Shown here one piece after another: positions 17,700 through 24,862 of a DNA stretch of 44,395 nucleotides. The first letter of the stretch is position 1. Each line of letters begins with the position of its first letter. The stretch comes from an uncultured Peptoniphilus sp. (GTDB lineage Bacteria > Bacillota > Clostridia > Tissierellales > Peptoniphilaceae). A program made the translations under genes and the position numbers. The DNA lies in contig CABTZF010000014.1 of the NCBI GenBank assembly GCA_902489255.1, positions 1 through 44,395 of the forward strand, in the 5' to 3' direction. The notes beneath the pieces are model-generated. The model saw only the letters and a program-made list of their open reading frames with translations, searched no databases and was not told where the DNA came from.

Positions 17700-18680
17700 A
17701 TGAGCAAGAAAAAGAAAAAATCAAATTTTTTATTTATTTTTATTTTCATACTGGGGCTTGGTATTTTGTCCTATCCCATGATATCCAACTGGTATTATAG
17801 GATTGAGTCCAACAACCAAGTTGCCGACTACAAGGAAGCGAGAGACCTCTTAAGTGACGAAGAGATAGGGAGAAGGATGAGGCTTGCCAAGATTTACAAC
17901 GACAATCTGGGCAATGTGACTCCAAAGGATCCTTACAGTGAAGAGGAAAAGCACAAGGCAATCGAAAATTATGCTCAGATGCTAGAGCTAAGGACCAAGA
18001 TAGGCGTTGTCATTGTTCCTTCTATTGATGTAGAGCTTCCTATTTATGCTGGTACTAATGAAGAAATTCTTCAAAAGGGTGCTGGTCACTTGGAAGGTAC
18101 ATCTCTTCCTATTGGCGGGGAGTCTACTCACACTGTTATCACTGCTCACTCAGGTCTTCCTTCTGCTAGGCTCTTTACGGACCTGCAAAAGGTGAAGATG
18201 GGCGAGAAGTTTTACATTGAAAATATTGGGGGCACACTGGCTTATGAAGTTGACCACATTGATGTTATTGACCCAAGTGACTTTTCTCAACTACTTGTGG
18301 TGCCAGAAAAGGACTATGCAACTCTTCTTACTTGTACTCCTATTATGATCAACACTCACAGGCTCATTGTCCGCGGTCACAGGGTGCCTTATGTGCCAGA
18401 GGTTGACGAAAAAGTTATGGAAGACAAGGGTGGAAATCTTGGCATTGATAAAAGGCTTATCATTCTCTTAATTTTTGCTATAATTATCTTAGTTAGATAT
18501 TTGTTGTCAAAGAGAAAGAAAAAATTGGCAAGGAAGAGAGAACTTGAGAGAGCTAAAAATATTGAGCTTGCTAAGATGAATATGAGCTCCAAAAATAAGA
18601 GTGAGGATCAGTTTAAGGGCGATGGCAATAGTGGAAATGATGATATGAGTAAGGGTGATGGCAATGGTGGAAAAGTTTAA
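17700..18680 (+). CDS. srtC: Class C sortase 1 (pilin polymerase)
   Basis: This membrane-bound cysteine transpeptidase joins pilin subunits by Lys-Thr isopeptide bonds. ATG 17700 is preferred, giving 326 aa; an in-frame TTG at 17673 would lie inside the terminator hairpin. There is only a weak GGTG before the ATG. An N-terminal membrane segment is followed by the class C lid motif DPY (residues 77-79). The active site shows His150 (ITAHSG), Cys212 (LLTCTP) and Arg225 (LIVRGHR). A second membrane segment lies near residues 255-275. An unusually long charged Gly/Asp/Lys-rich tail ends the protein and overlaps the next gene by 17 bases. Residues and lid are those expected of SrtC. Which of the three sortases polymerises the shaft and which adds tip or base cannot be told from sequence. 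Confidence 0.92.
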   Translation: MSKKKKKSNFLFIFIFILGLGILSYPMISNWYYRIESNNQVADYKEARDLLSDEEIGRRMRLAKIYNDNLGNVTPKDPYSEEEKHKAIENYAQMLELRTKIGVVIVPSIDVELPIYAGTNEEILQKGAGHLEGTSLPIGGESTHTVITAHSGLPSARLFTDLQKVKMGEKFYIENIGGTLAYEVDHIDVIDPSDFSQLLVVPEKDYATLLTCTPIMINTHRLIVRGHRVPYVPEVDEKVMEDKGGNLGIDKRLIILLIFAIIILVRYLLSKRKKKLARKRELERAKNIELAKMNMSSKNKSEDQFKGDGNSGNDDMSKGDGNGGKV

Positions 18681-19500
18681 AAAAAATTGGAAAATTATTC
18701 TTATTTTTGTGCTTGGGCTAATGATTGCCATTTACCCAATTATTTCAAATTATTATTACACTGTGGAGAACAACAATCAGGTTAAGGACTTCCAAGAGGC
18801 TGTTTCTGAAATGCCAGATAAGGAAGTTTTGGAGAGGATTGATCTTGCCAAGGCTTACAATGATACTCTCGACCCTTCAAGGCTGGCTGACCCCTACACT
18901 GAAAGGGAGAAGAAGGGTGTGGAAAACTACGCTCGTATGCTTGAAGTAAGGGAAAAAATTGGCTATATTGATGTGCCAAAGATAGGCCAACAAATTCCTG
19001 TCTACGCTGGTACTTCTGAAGACGTACTTCAACACGCTTGCGGTCACTTGGAAGGAACGTCTCTGCCTATAGGAGGTAAAGATACCCATGCTGTTATTAC
19101 AGCCCACAGGGGTCTGCCTCAAGTTAAACTTTTTAGGGACCTTGACAAGATGGAAATAGGGGATGTTTTTTACTATACAAATGTTAAAGAAACTTTAGCC
19201 TATAAGGTGGATCAAATTTTAACGGTGGAGCCTTGGAACTTTGAACCTGTTTTAGTTGTGGAAGGTAAGGACCTTATGACTCTTCTTACCTGTACGCCAT
19301 ATATGATTAATTCTCACAGACTTCTTGTGCGTGGTCACAGGGTACCTTATGTGGAAGCAAAGAGTCAAGAAAAAGGTCTTAAGAAAAGTGGATTTATTTT
19401 TAAAGATATAATTTTGCCGCTATTCATACTTTTACTGATTATAATAGGGATTTTAATATATAGAAGGATGAGGAGAAAGAGGAGAAGGTATTATGAATAA
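18664..19500 (+). CDS. srtC: Class C sortase 2
   Basis: This is a second pilin-specific transpeptidase, 278 aa, closely related to sortase 1. I chose ATG 18664 because AAGGG (18651-18655) is well placed before it; the GTG at 18655 and ATG at 18658 lie too close to that site. The gene overlaps the end of sortase 1, which suggests translational coupling. It has an N-terminal membrane helix, a DPY lid, His148 (ITAHRG), Cys210 (LLTCTP) and Arg in LLVRGHR, and a C-terminal membrane helix followed by a strongly basic tail. Sortases 1 and 2 share many blocks (HLEGTSLPIGG, LLTCTP.MIN, RGHRVPYV), pointing to a tandem duplication. Confidence 0.92.
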   Translation: MVEKFKKNWKIILIFVLGLMIAIYPIISNYYYTVENNNQVKDFQEAVSEMPDKEVLERIDLAKAYNDTLDPSRLADPYTEREKKGVENYARMLEVREKIGYIDVPKIGQQIPVYAGTSEDVLQHACGHLEGTSLPIGGKDTHAVITAHRGLPQVKLFRDLDKMEIGDVFYYTNVKETLAYKVDQILTVEPWNFEPVLVVEGKDLMTLLTCTPYMINSHRLLVRGHRVPYVEAKSQEKGLKKSGFIFKDIILPLFILLLIIIGILIYRRMRRKRRRYYE

Positions 19501-20296
19501 AAGATTAAGAGTTATTTTAGGATATATCTTTATTCTCATTGGAATTCTTATGCCTCTTGTAGCCTTTAGTTCCATGTCCTATAGGGAAATTTCCGCAGGG
19601 AGTAAGTATAAAAGTTTTAAAGATAAAAAACTCCAAATGACTTCGTCAATAAAAACTTATAATGAAAAAGTTGGTAAAAGTGAAGAAAATATAATTGATC
19701 CTTTTCAAAATGAAGATTATAAGGGATTTTATAATATTGATGGACTAAAAGAGGATGATGTTTTTGCCTATCTTATAATTCCTAAGTTGGATATGAAAAA
19801 ACCCATTTATCTTGATGCAAGTTACAAGCATCTCAATATGGGCGTGGCACAAGTGGAAGGAACGAGTTTGCCCCTGGGCGGAAAATCTACAAGGTCTGTT
19901 ATAGCAGGCCACAGAGGCTGGTGGGGTGATTTGATGTTTTATAATATTGATAAGCTTGAAGTTGGTGATGAGATTTTAATTGATGGTCGTACGGGGCTTT
20001 TGAAATACAGGGTCAGCGGTCAAGAGATTATTGACCCGAGTGACTGGGAAAGTATTTTGCCAATTAAAGGTAAGGATATGATTACATTACTTTCTTGCCA
20101 TCCCAAAAGGCCACCAAGACCTAAAAGACTTTTGGTTAATGCCGAAAGAGTTGTTGATGAAAAACCTGTGGAAAAAATAGAAAGACAAGAGAAAAAAAAT
20201 TTTCCTTATTTAAAATATGCAATATTTGCCATAACTATTATAGGTTGGATAAGTATTTTAGGAGTTTTTATAAGTTTGTATAAATTTTTAAAATAA
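19493..20296 (+). CDS. srtC: Class C sortase 3
   Basis: This 267-aa sortase is the last gene of the pilus locus; its ATG lies 8 bases inside the end of sortase 2. It has an N-terminal membrane helix, a lid with DPF (in IIDPFQN), His140 (IAGHRG), Cys202 (LLSCHP) and the Arg region KRLLVNAER, then a C-terminal helix. It differs clearly from the other two: GHRGWWGD instead of AHRGLP, and CHPKRPPRP instead of CTPxMINxHR. It may therefore handle a different joining step, such as tip or base attachment. Much of it is more AT-rich than sortases 1 and 2, so the locus may be a mosaic. Confidence 0.9.
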   Translation: MNKRLRVILGYIFILIGILMPLVAFSSMSYREISAGSKYKSFKDKKLQMTSSIKTYNEKVGKSEENIIDPFQNEDYKGFYNIDGLKEDDVFAYLIIPKLDMKKPIYLDASYKHLNMGVAQVEGTSLPLGGKSTRSVIAGHRGWWGDLMFYNIDKLEVGDEILIDGRTGLLKYRVSGQEIIDPSDWESILPIKGKDMITLLSCHPKRPPRPKRLLVNAERVVDEKPVEKIERQEKKNFPYLKYAIFAITIIGWISILGVFISLYKFLK

Positions 20297-20330
20297 GAAA
20301 AGATTAAAAAAGATAAAGATTAGATTAAAG

Positions 20331-20610
20331 GGGACTGTCCTTCAGGACTGTCCCTAAAATTATAAAAATTATAGGCAAGGATAAAAATGGTAATTTTCCC
20401 TGAGATTTTAAGCAAACCCTTTGCACGAATATCAAACTCCAAAAATTGGTGCTTTCTAAATTTCGAACTTCTAAAATCACAAACTCACTAAAGTTCAAAC
20501 AGTGTGATTTTAGACGAAGTTCTTCAATTTGAAAGCAACACAATTTTTTACGCAGGATATTCTTAGCAAGAGGGTTTTATAAAGTCGGGACTGCCCTTGA
20601 GATTAAAAGG
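20331..20610. mobile_element. 280-bp MITE/REP-like element, copy 1
   Basis: The unit opens with a nested palindrome: GGGACTGTCC (20331-20340), TTCA, GGACTGTCCC (20345-20354). Inside lies a long imperfect inverted repeat from AAACCCT (20414) to AGGGTTT (20577). Its arms share GAATATC/GATATTC, AAATTG/CAATTT, GCTTTC/GAAAGC and GAACTTC/GAAGTTC, and the centre is TCTAAAATCACA paired with TGTGATTTTAGA. The whole could fold into one hairpin of about 164 nt. No transposase is encoded. This is the build of a non-autonomous miniature element or a REP-type repeat. Confidence 0.7.
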
Positions 20611-20890
20611 GGGACTGTCCTTTAGGACTGTCCCTAAAATTATAAAAATTATAGACAAGGATAAAAATGATAACTGTCCATGAGATTTTAAGCAAACCCT
20701 TTGCACGAATATCAAACTCCAAAAATTGGTGCTTTCTAAATTTCGAACTTCTAAAATCACAAACTCACTAAAGTTCAAACAATGTGATTTTAGACGAAGT
20801 TCTTCAATTTGAAAGCAACACAATTTTTTACGTAGGATATTCTTAGCAAGAGGGTTTTATAAAGTTGGGACTGTCCTTGAGATTAAAAAA
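20611..20890. mobile_element. 280-bp MITE/REP-like element, copy 2 (direct repeat)
   Basis: This is a tandem copy of the preceding unit with only scattered differences, for example TTTA for TTCA in the head palindrome loop and CGTAGG for CGCAGG in the right arm. The head palindrome is at 20611-20634 and the long hairpin arms run from 20694 to 20857. Differences fall in both arms, and the copies are still nearly identical, so the duplication looks recent. Confidence 0.7.
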
Positions 20891-20968
20891 GGGACAGTCC
20901 GCAAGGGACAGTCCCTAAAAAAACAGTCCCAAGGGGAAAAAAAGGGACAGTCCGCAAGGGACAGTCCC
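20891..20968. repeat. Reverse-oriented palindromes closing the repeat block
   Basis: Two copies of the head palindrome in the opposite orientation lie at 20891-20915 and 20944-20968 (GGGACAGTCC, GCAAG, GGACAGTCCC), with a half copy ACAGTCCC at 20923-20930 between them. Read on the - strand, the copy at 20944-20968 is followed by seven Ts (20937-20943 as A on the + strand), so it can act as the intrinsic terminator of the copA-csoR operon. Confidence 0.7.
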
Positions 20969-20982
20969 TTAATTTTAATTTT

Positions 20983-21252
20983 TTATTTGCTGAGCTTAAG
21001 TATTATTTCGTTAATTTCTTCAATTTTTTGGTCAATTTCTTCCGAACCCGCTCCGTAAGCATCCTTTACGCATCCTTTCAAGTGGGCGGTTAAAATATCT
21101 TTATTAATATTTTTAAGGATTGCCATTACTGCCATAAGTTGGTTGGATATATCAAGACAATACCTGTTTTCCTCCATCATTTTTATAAGACCGTCAATTT
21201 GTCCTCTGGCAGTTTTGAGCTTTCTTATTTGAATTTCTTTATTTGCTTTCAT
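20983..21252 (-). CDS. csoR: Copper-sensing repressor CsoR
   Basis: This 89-aa, all-helical DNA-binding repressor is of the CsoR/RcnR family. It probably represses copA and releases DNA when Cu(I) binds. The copper ligands expected of CsoR are present with the right spacing: Cys32, His57 and Cys61, plus Tyr31 before the first Cys. The family length is about 90-120 aa, so the protein is full length. Its ATG lies 2 bases after the copA stop, so the two genes are co-transcribed and probably coupled. An operator-like palindrome lies before copA. RcnR-type nickel sensors carry a different ligand set, which makes copper the best call. Confidence 0.92.
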   Translation of the reverse strand: MKANKEIQIRKLKTARGQIDGLIKMMEENRYCLDISNQLMAVMAILKNINKDILTAHLKGCVKDAYGAGSEEIDQKIEEINEIILKLSK

Positions 21253-21254
21253 TC

Positions 21255-21458
21255 TTACTCACTTAATTCATATCCTGCATCTTCAATTGCTTTTTTAAAG
21301 GCTTTTTCCTCCACTTCCTTTGAAAGATAAACTTTTGCTTGCTTATTTTCCAAGGAGACTTCTGCACTTTTTACACCATCAACTTGTTCCAAGGCTTTTT
21401 TTACGTGGGCTACACAGTGGTCACAAGACATTCCGTTAATTTTTAAAATTTTTTCCAT
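21255..21458 (-). CDS. copZ: Possible independently translated CopZ from an internal start in copA
   Basis: Inside copA, in frame, an ATG at 21458 is preceded by AAAGGAG (21473-21467) with 8 bases of spacing, as good a ribosome site as any in the window. Translation from it would give a 67-aa protein consisting only of the heavy-metal domain with MSCDHC, the size of free CopZ chaperones (about 68-70 aa). It starts MEKILKINGMSCDHC, exactly where a CopZ gene would start. Either copZ has been fused to copA by loss of a stop codon, or both products are made. The signals are seen; use of the start is inferred. Confidence 0.5.
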   Translation of the reverse strand: MEKILKINGMSCDHCVAHVKKALEQVDGVKSAEVSLENKQAKVYLSKEVEEKAFKKAIEDAGYELSE

Positions 21459-23774
21459 TTTATTTTCTCCTTTGCTATTTATTATATTAACTTCAGATGA
21501 ATCAATATTTTCTTTTTTATATTTACTATGTTTGTTTATTTTTATTTTTCTCAACCTCAAGGCATTGGTTACTACAAAAACTGATGAAAAAGACATGGCT
21601 GCCGCTCCTATCATTGGATTTAATTTTATACCAAAGCCGGGATAAAAAACTCCGGCAGCCAAGGGGATTCCCAATGAATTGTAGAAGAAAGCCCAAAATA
21701 AGTTTTCTTTAATATTTTTTATAGTTTTTTTGGAAATTTCTATGGCTGATGAAATATCCCTAAGGTCTTCGGTCATAAGGACCACATCCGAGGTTTCGAT
21801 GGCAACATCAGTTCCTGAACCTATTGCCATTCCTATATCGGCTGTAGCCAGGGATGGGGCATCATTAATTCCGTCACCGACCATCAGGACTTTTTTACCT
21901 TCTTTTTGTAGGGAAGAAATTATTTTATTTTTGTCTTGGGGCAGGAGCCCTCCATAGACTTGGTCAATGCCCAGTGTTTTTTGTATAGCCAGTGCAGTAT
22001 TAATATTGTCACCGGTTAACATTACCGTTTTATAGCCCATAGCTTTTAAATTTTTTATAGCTTGGTCAGAATTTTCTTTTGGGGGATCTATAAGAGCAAC
22101 AAGGCCTAAAACTTCTTTATCATCTGCCAAATATATTAAAGTTTTTCCTGCTTTTTGAAGGGAGGTTGCTTTTTCTTTATAGGTATTATTAATATTTTTA
22201 TCTTCTATAAGACTTAAATTACCGGCAAGATAAATTTTATCTTTAATTTTTCCTTGGACACCTTTTCCTGTTATGGACTTGAAATCGGAGATTGAAAGAT
22301 TTTTTATCTTGTATTTATTTTTCAAGGATAGGATGGATTTTGCCAAAGGATGTTCTGAATATTTTTCAAGACTGATGATTATGCTCACAAATTCTTCATC
22401 ATCAATATTTGTAACAAGGTCTGTAACTTGAGCTTCGCCCTTTGTTATCGTTCCTGTTTTATCGAGAACTATTGCATCAACCTTGTGCAAATTTTCTAAA
22501 ACTTCCGCATTTTTAAAAAGCAGACCTTCTTTTGCACCTATTCCCGTAGCAATCATTATAGATACAGGAGTTGCCAAACCTAAGGCACAGGGGCAGGAAA
22601 TAACAAGAACCGATATTGCAAAATTTAGGGCTGTTTCCACTTGGCGGGTTAAAAGTATCCAAACTGTAAAAGTTATAAGTGAAATTGCAATAACTGTCGG
22701 AACAAAGATCCGAGAGATTTTATCTGCCGTTTTTGCAATGGGTGCTTTTGATTGGTTGGCCCCGGAAACCATTGCTATTATTTTGGAAAAGGTTGTGTCT
22801 TCGCCAACCTTGGTGGCTTTAAATTTAAAAGAGGATGAATCGTTTACGGTGGCGGAAATTACTTCATCGCCAATTTTTTTATAAACCGGAAGAGATTCAC
22901 CTGTTAGGGCAGCCTGATTAAGGTAAGCTCCTCCTTCAACAATAAGTCCGTCACAAGGGACTTGTTCGCCGGGTTTTACAAGGATTATATCATCAATTTT
23001 TATATCTTCCGCTTTTTTCTTAATTATTTTGTCACCGACAATTACATTTGCCATTTTAGGGACCAAGTCCATCAGTGATTTTAAGGAATTTTTTGTTTTA
23101 TTTTTTGATTTTTCTTCAAAATATTTTCCCAGGGTAATTAAGGTTAAGATCATGGCAGAAGATTCAAAATATAAATTTTTTCTATATTCATCAACTATGG
23201 AAAAGTTTAAAGCCACCATGGCATATGCCATCATATAAATTGCAAAGATGCCGTAAATTAATGAGGCTCCTGCTCCCAAGGAAACCAGGGTATCCATATT
23301 TGACCCGCCATTTTTCAAAGCCTTAAAGCCTGAAATAAAAAATTCACGATTAATGAATATAATCGGCAAGGTCAGTAAAAACTGGGTAAAAGCAAAGGCA
23401 AGAGCTCCTTTTGTACCCGCCAAAAAATATGGCAAAGGAAGCCCCGCCATGTGTCCCATAGAAATATACATGAGAAAGATTAAAAAAATTAAGGATTTTA
23501 TGAATCTTTTTTTTAAATTTTCTTCCATGTCAATTACAAGGTTTATGGTGTTATTTGTTTTTTGACCTTGTAAGAAAGCTTGGTAGCCGATTTTATCAAC
23601 AGCTGAAATTATATCTGAAGTTTTTATAAGTTTATCGTCAAAGTCTACATTCATTGAATTTGTCATAAGACTCACCTGGGCTTTTTTAACTCCCGAAAGT
23701 TTATTGACCCTACGTTCAATATTTGCAGAGCAGGCAGCACAAGTCATGCCTTGAATATCAAAAGTTTTTTTCAT
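21255..23774 (-). CDS. copA: Copper-exporting P1B-type ATPase CopA with C-terminal CopZ-like domain
   Basis: This 839-aa membrane pump exports Cu(I) using ATP. ATG at 23774 follows GGAGG closely; the GTG at 23789 would overlap that site. The N-terminal heavy-metal domain has MTCAAC (Cys12, Cys15). Eight membrane segments include the CPC ion motif (Cys394-Pro-Cys396). The phosphorylation motif is DKTGT (Asp438), and the hinge GDGINDAP is near the end of the ATPase part. After a linker rich in Lys and Asn, a second heavy-metal domain with MSCDHC occupies the last 67 residues. In related pumps extra such domains are normally at the N-terminus, and in many Firmicutes this domain is the separate chaperone CopZ. 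csoR follows 2 bases later. Confidence 0.95.
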   Translation of the reverse strand: MKKTFDIQGMTCAACSANIERRVNKLSGVKKAQVSLMTNSMNVDFDDKLIKTSDIISAVDKIGYQAFLQGQKTNNTINLVIDMEENLKKRFIKSLIFLIFLMYISMGHMAGLPLPYFLAGTKGALAFAFTQFLLTLPIIFINREFFISGFKALKNGGSNMDTLVSLGAGASLIYGIFAIYMMAYAMVALNFSIVDEYRKNLYFESSAMILTLITLGKYFEEKSKNKTKNSLKSLMDLVPKMANVIVGDKIIKKKAEDIKIDDIILVKPGEQVPCDGLIVEGGAYLNQAALTGESLPVYKKIGDEVISATVNDSSSFKFKATKVGEDTTFSKIIAMVSGANQSKAPIAKTADKISRIFVPTVIAISLITFTVWILLTRQVETALNFAISVLVISCPCALGLATPVSIMIATGIGAKEGLLFKNAEVLENLHKVDAIVLDKTGTITKGEAQVTDLVTNIDDEEFVSIIISLEKYSEHPLAKSILSLKNKYKIKNLSISDFKSITGKGVQGKIKDKIYLAGNLSLIEDKNINNTYKEKATSLQKAGKTLIYLADDKEVLGLVALIDPPKENSDQAIKNLKAMGYKTVMLTGDNINTALAIQKTLGIDQVYGGLLPQDKNKIISSLQKEGKKVLMVGDGINDAPSLATADIGMAIGSGTDVAIETSDVVLMTEDLRDISSAIEISKKTIKNIKENLFWAFFYNSLGIPLAAGVFYPGFGIKLNPMIGAAAMSFSSVFVVTNALRLRKIKINKHSKYKKENIDSSEVNIINSKGENKMEKILKINGMSCDHCVAHVKKALEQVDGVKSAEVSLENKQAKVYLSKEVEEKAFKKAIEDAGYELSE

Positions 23775-23783
23775 TTTTCCTCC

Positions 23784-23813
23784 GTACACCCTCCCTGGGG
23801 TATGTAAATTATA
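23784..23813 (-). promoter_or_regulatory. copA promoter with CsoR-operator-like palindrome
   Basis: On the - strand TATAAT (23813-23808) is preceded by TG one base away, an extended -10. Just downstream, ATACCC-CAGGGA-GGGTGT (within 23804-23784) is a near-palindrome like the CsoR operators of Firmicutes, which have a TACCC/GGGTA core. Placed over the expected transcription start, it would block copA-csoR when copper is low. Confidence 0.6.
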
Positions 23814-23882
23814 ACATAAAATTAATTATATTAAAATATCTTAATTTTAATATATAATAAATTTATAGGGGAGGTTAAGGTT

Positions 23883-24656
23883 TTGAAATATTTAAAAAGT
23901 AATTTTTCTGATATCAGCAGAATAAGAATTAAGGACATTCCTTTATATGTTATTGAACCGAAAGAAAAGTCATTTGGAATTAAAAATTTAATTTTTTATC
24001 ACGGCTGGTCAAGTTCTTCATTAAAGCAAATATTTAGGGGAAATATTTTTTCCGCCTTCGGTTATAGGGTCTTTCTTCCCGATGCAATTTATCATGGTGA
24101 GAGAAGCCCTATTGACTATGAAGATTCTAATATAGGTTCTCAATATTTTATTTATTGCATAAATAAAAATATAAGAGAAAGTAAGGACATTATTTCTTAT
24201 ATTAAAAATAAGTATCCCTATGAAGATATTGGAGTTGCAGGTCATTCTATGGGGGCCATAAGTTCCGCAGGAGTTTTTACATTAGATGAAGATTTAAAAG
24301 CAGCGATGATTTTTAATGGAATTTTGGACTATGAATATTTTGTAGACAGAGCAAAAGAAAAAGTTGATTTTTCAAAATTAAATGAAAAATTTAAACAAGC
24401 CCCGGCTTATTTATTGGAAGTTAATCCTATGAATAATTTGGATAAGTTAATAGACAGACCCCTACTTTTATTTAACGGGGATGAAGATAATATTATTAAT
24501 CCTGATATTCAAGAAGATTGCAGCAAAAAGCTTTATAAATTATATAAAAATAAGGAGTTGTTATCTTTTAAAAGATTTGAGCTTACAACTCATCAACTTA
24601 CAAGTCAAATGCTTGAGGAGGCCATTATTTTTTTAAAGGATAGGGTAAATTTTTAA
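23883..24656 (+). CDS. Alpha/beta hydrolase of unknown substrate
   Basis: This 257-aa cytoplasmic protein has the alpha/beta hydrolase fold. The start is TTG 23883, supported by GGGGAGG 8 bases upstream; no ATG fits as well. The oxyanion region FYHGWSS, the nucleophile elbow GHSMG (Ser122), an acid in NGDEDNI (Asp200 or Asp202) and His237 (TTHQLT) form a full triad. There is no signal peptide. The gene is divergent from copA, with only about 108 bases between them, and has no clear partner. It resembles small esterase/peptidase-like hydrolases such as YitV, but the substrate cannot be assigned. Confidence 0.8.
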   Translation: MKYLKSNFSDISRIRIKDIPLYVIEPKEKSFGIKNLIFYHGWSSSSLKQIFRGNIFSAFGYRVFLPDAIYHGERSPIDYEDSNIGSQYFIYCINKNIRESKDIISYIKNKYPYEDIGVAGHSMGAISSAGVFTLDEDLKAAMIFNGILDYEYFVDRAKEKVDFSKLNEKFKQAPAYLLEVNPMNNLDKLIDRPLLLFNGDEDNIINPDIQEDCSKKLYKLYKNKELLSFKRFELTTHQLTSQMLEEAIIFLKDRVNF

Positions 24657-24862
24657 AAATCCTTTTTTAAATGGAATTTTTTGGGTATAATATTTTCAGG
24701 AACTACTTCACTAGAACTATTAAATACTGTATTATAAATTTATCATATCTATATATTAACTACATAAAATCAGTATGTTAAGTATTATATAAGATTTTAG
24801 GAAGAGCTATAATATTTTTTATAGGAATCAGTTCTAATTTTAAAAAATGGAGGGTATTATTT

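Noticed and set aside
18655..18663. GTG 18655 or ATG 18658 as start of sortase 2
   Set aside because: AAGGG at 18651-18655 overlaps or touches them; only ATG 18664 has proper spacing.
20325..20823. Two similar open frames of 72 and 86 codons on the - strand
   Set aside because: They lie wholly within the two copies of the 280-bp hairpin element, have no ribosome site, and follow the repeat rather than any protein pattern.
20331..20968. CRISPR array
   Set aside because: The repeated GGGACTGTCC units are palindromes at irregular spacing and in both orientations, with no uniform spacers and no cas genes nearby.
21497..23565. Open frames on the + strand opposite copA
   Set aside because: They are antisense shadows of a clear P-type ATPase gene.
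24657..24862. Riboswitch or T-box in the fabG leader
   Set aside because: No conserved core, specifier stem or terminator could be found; only scattered -10-like boxes.
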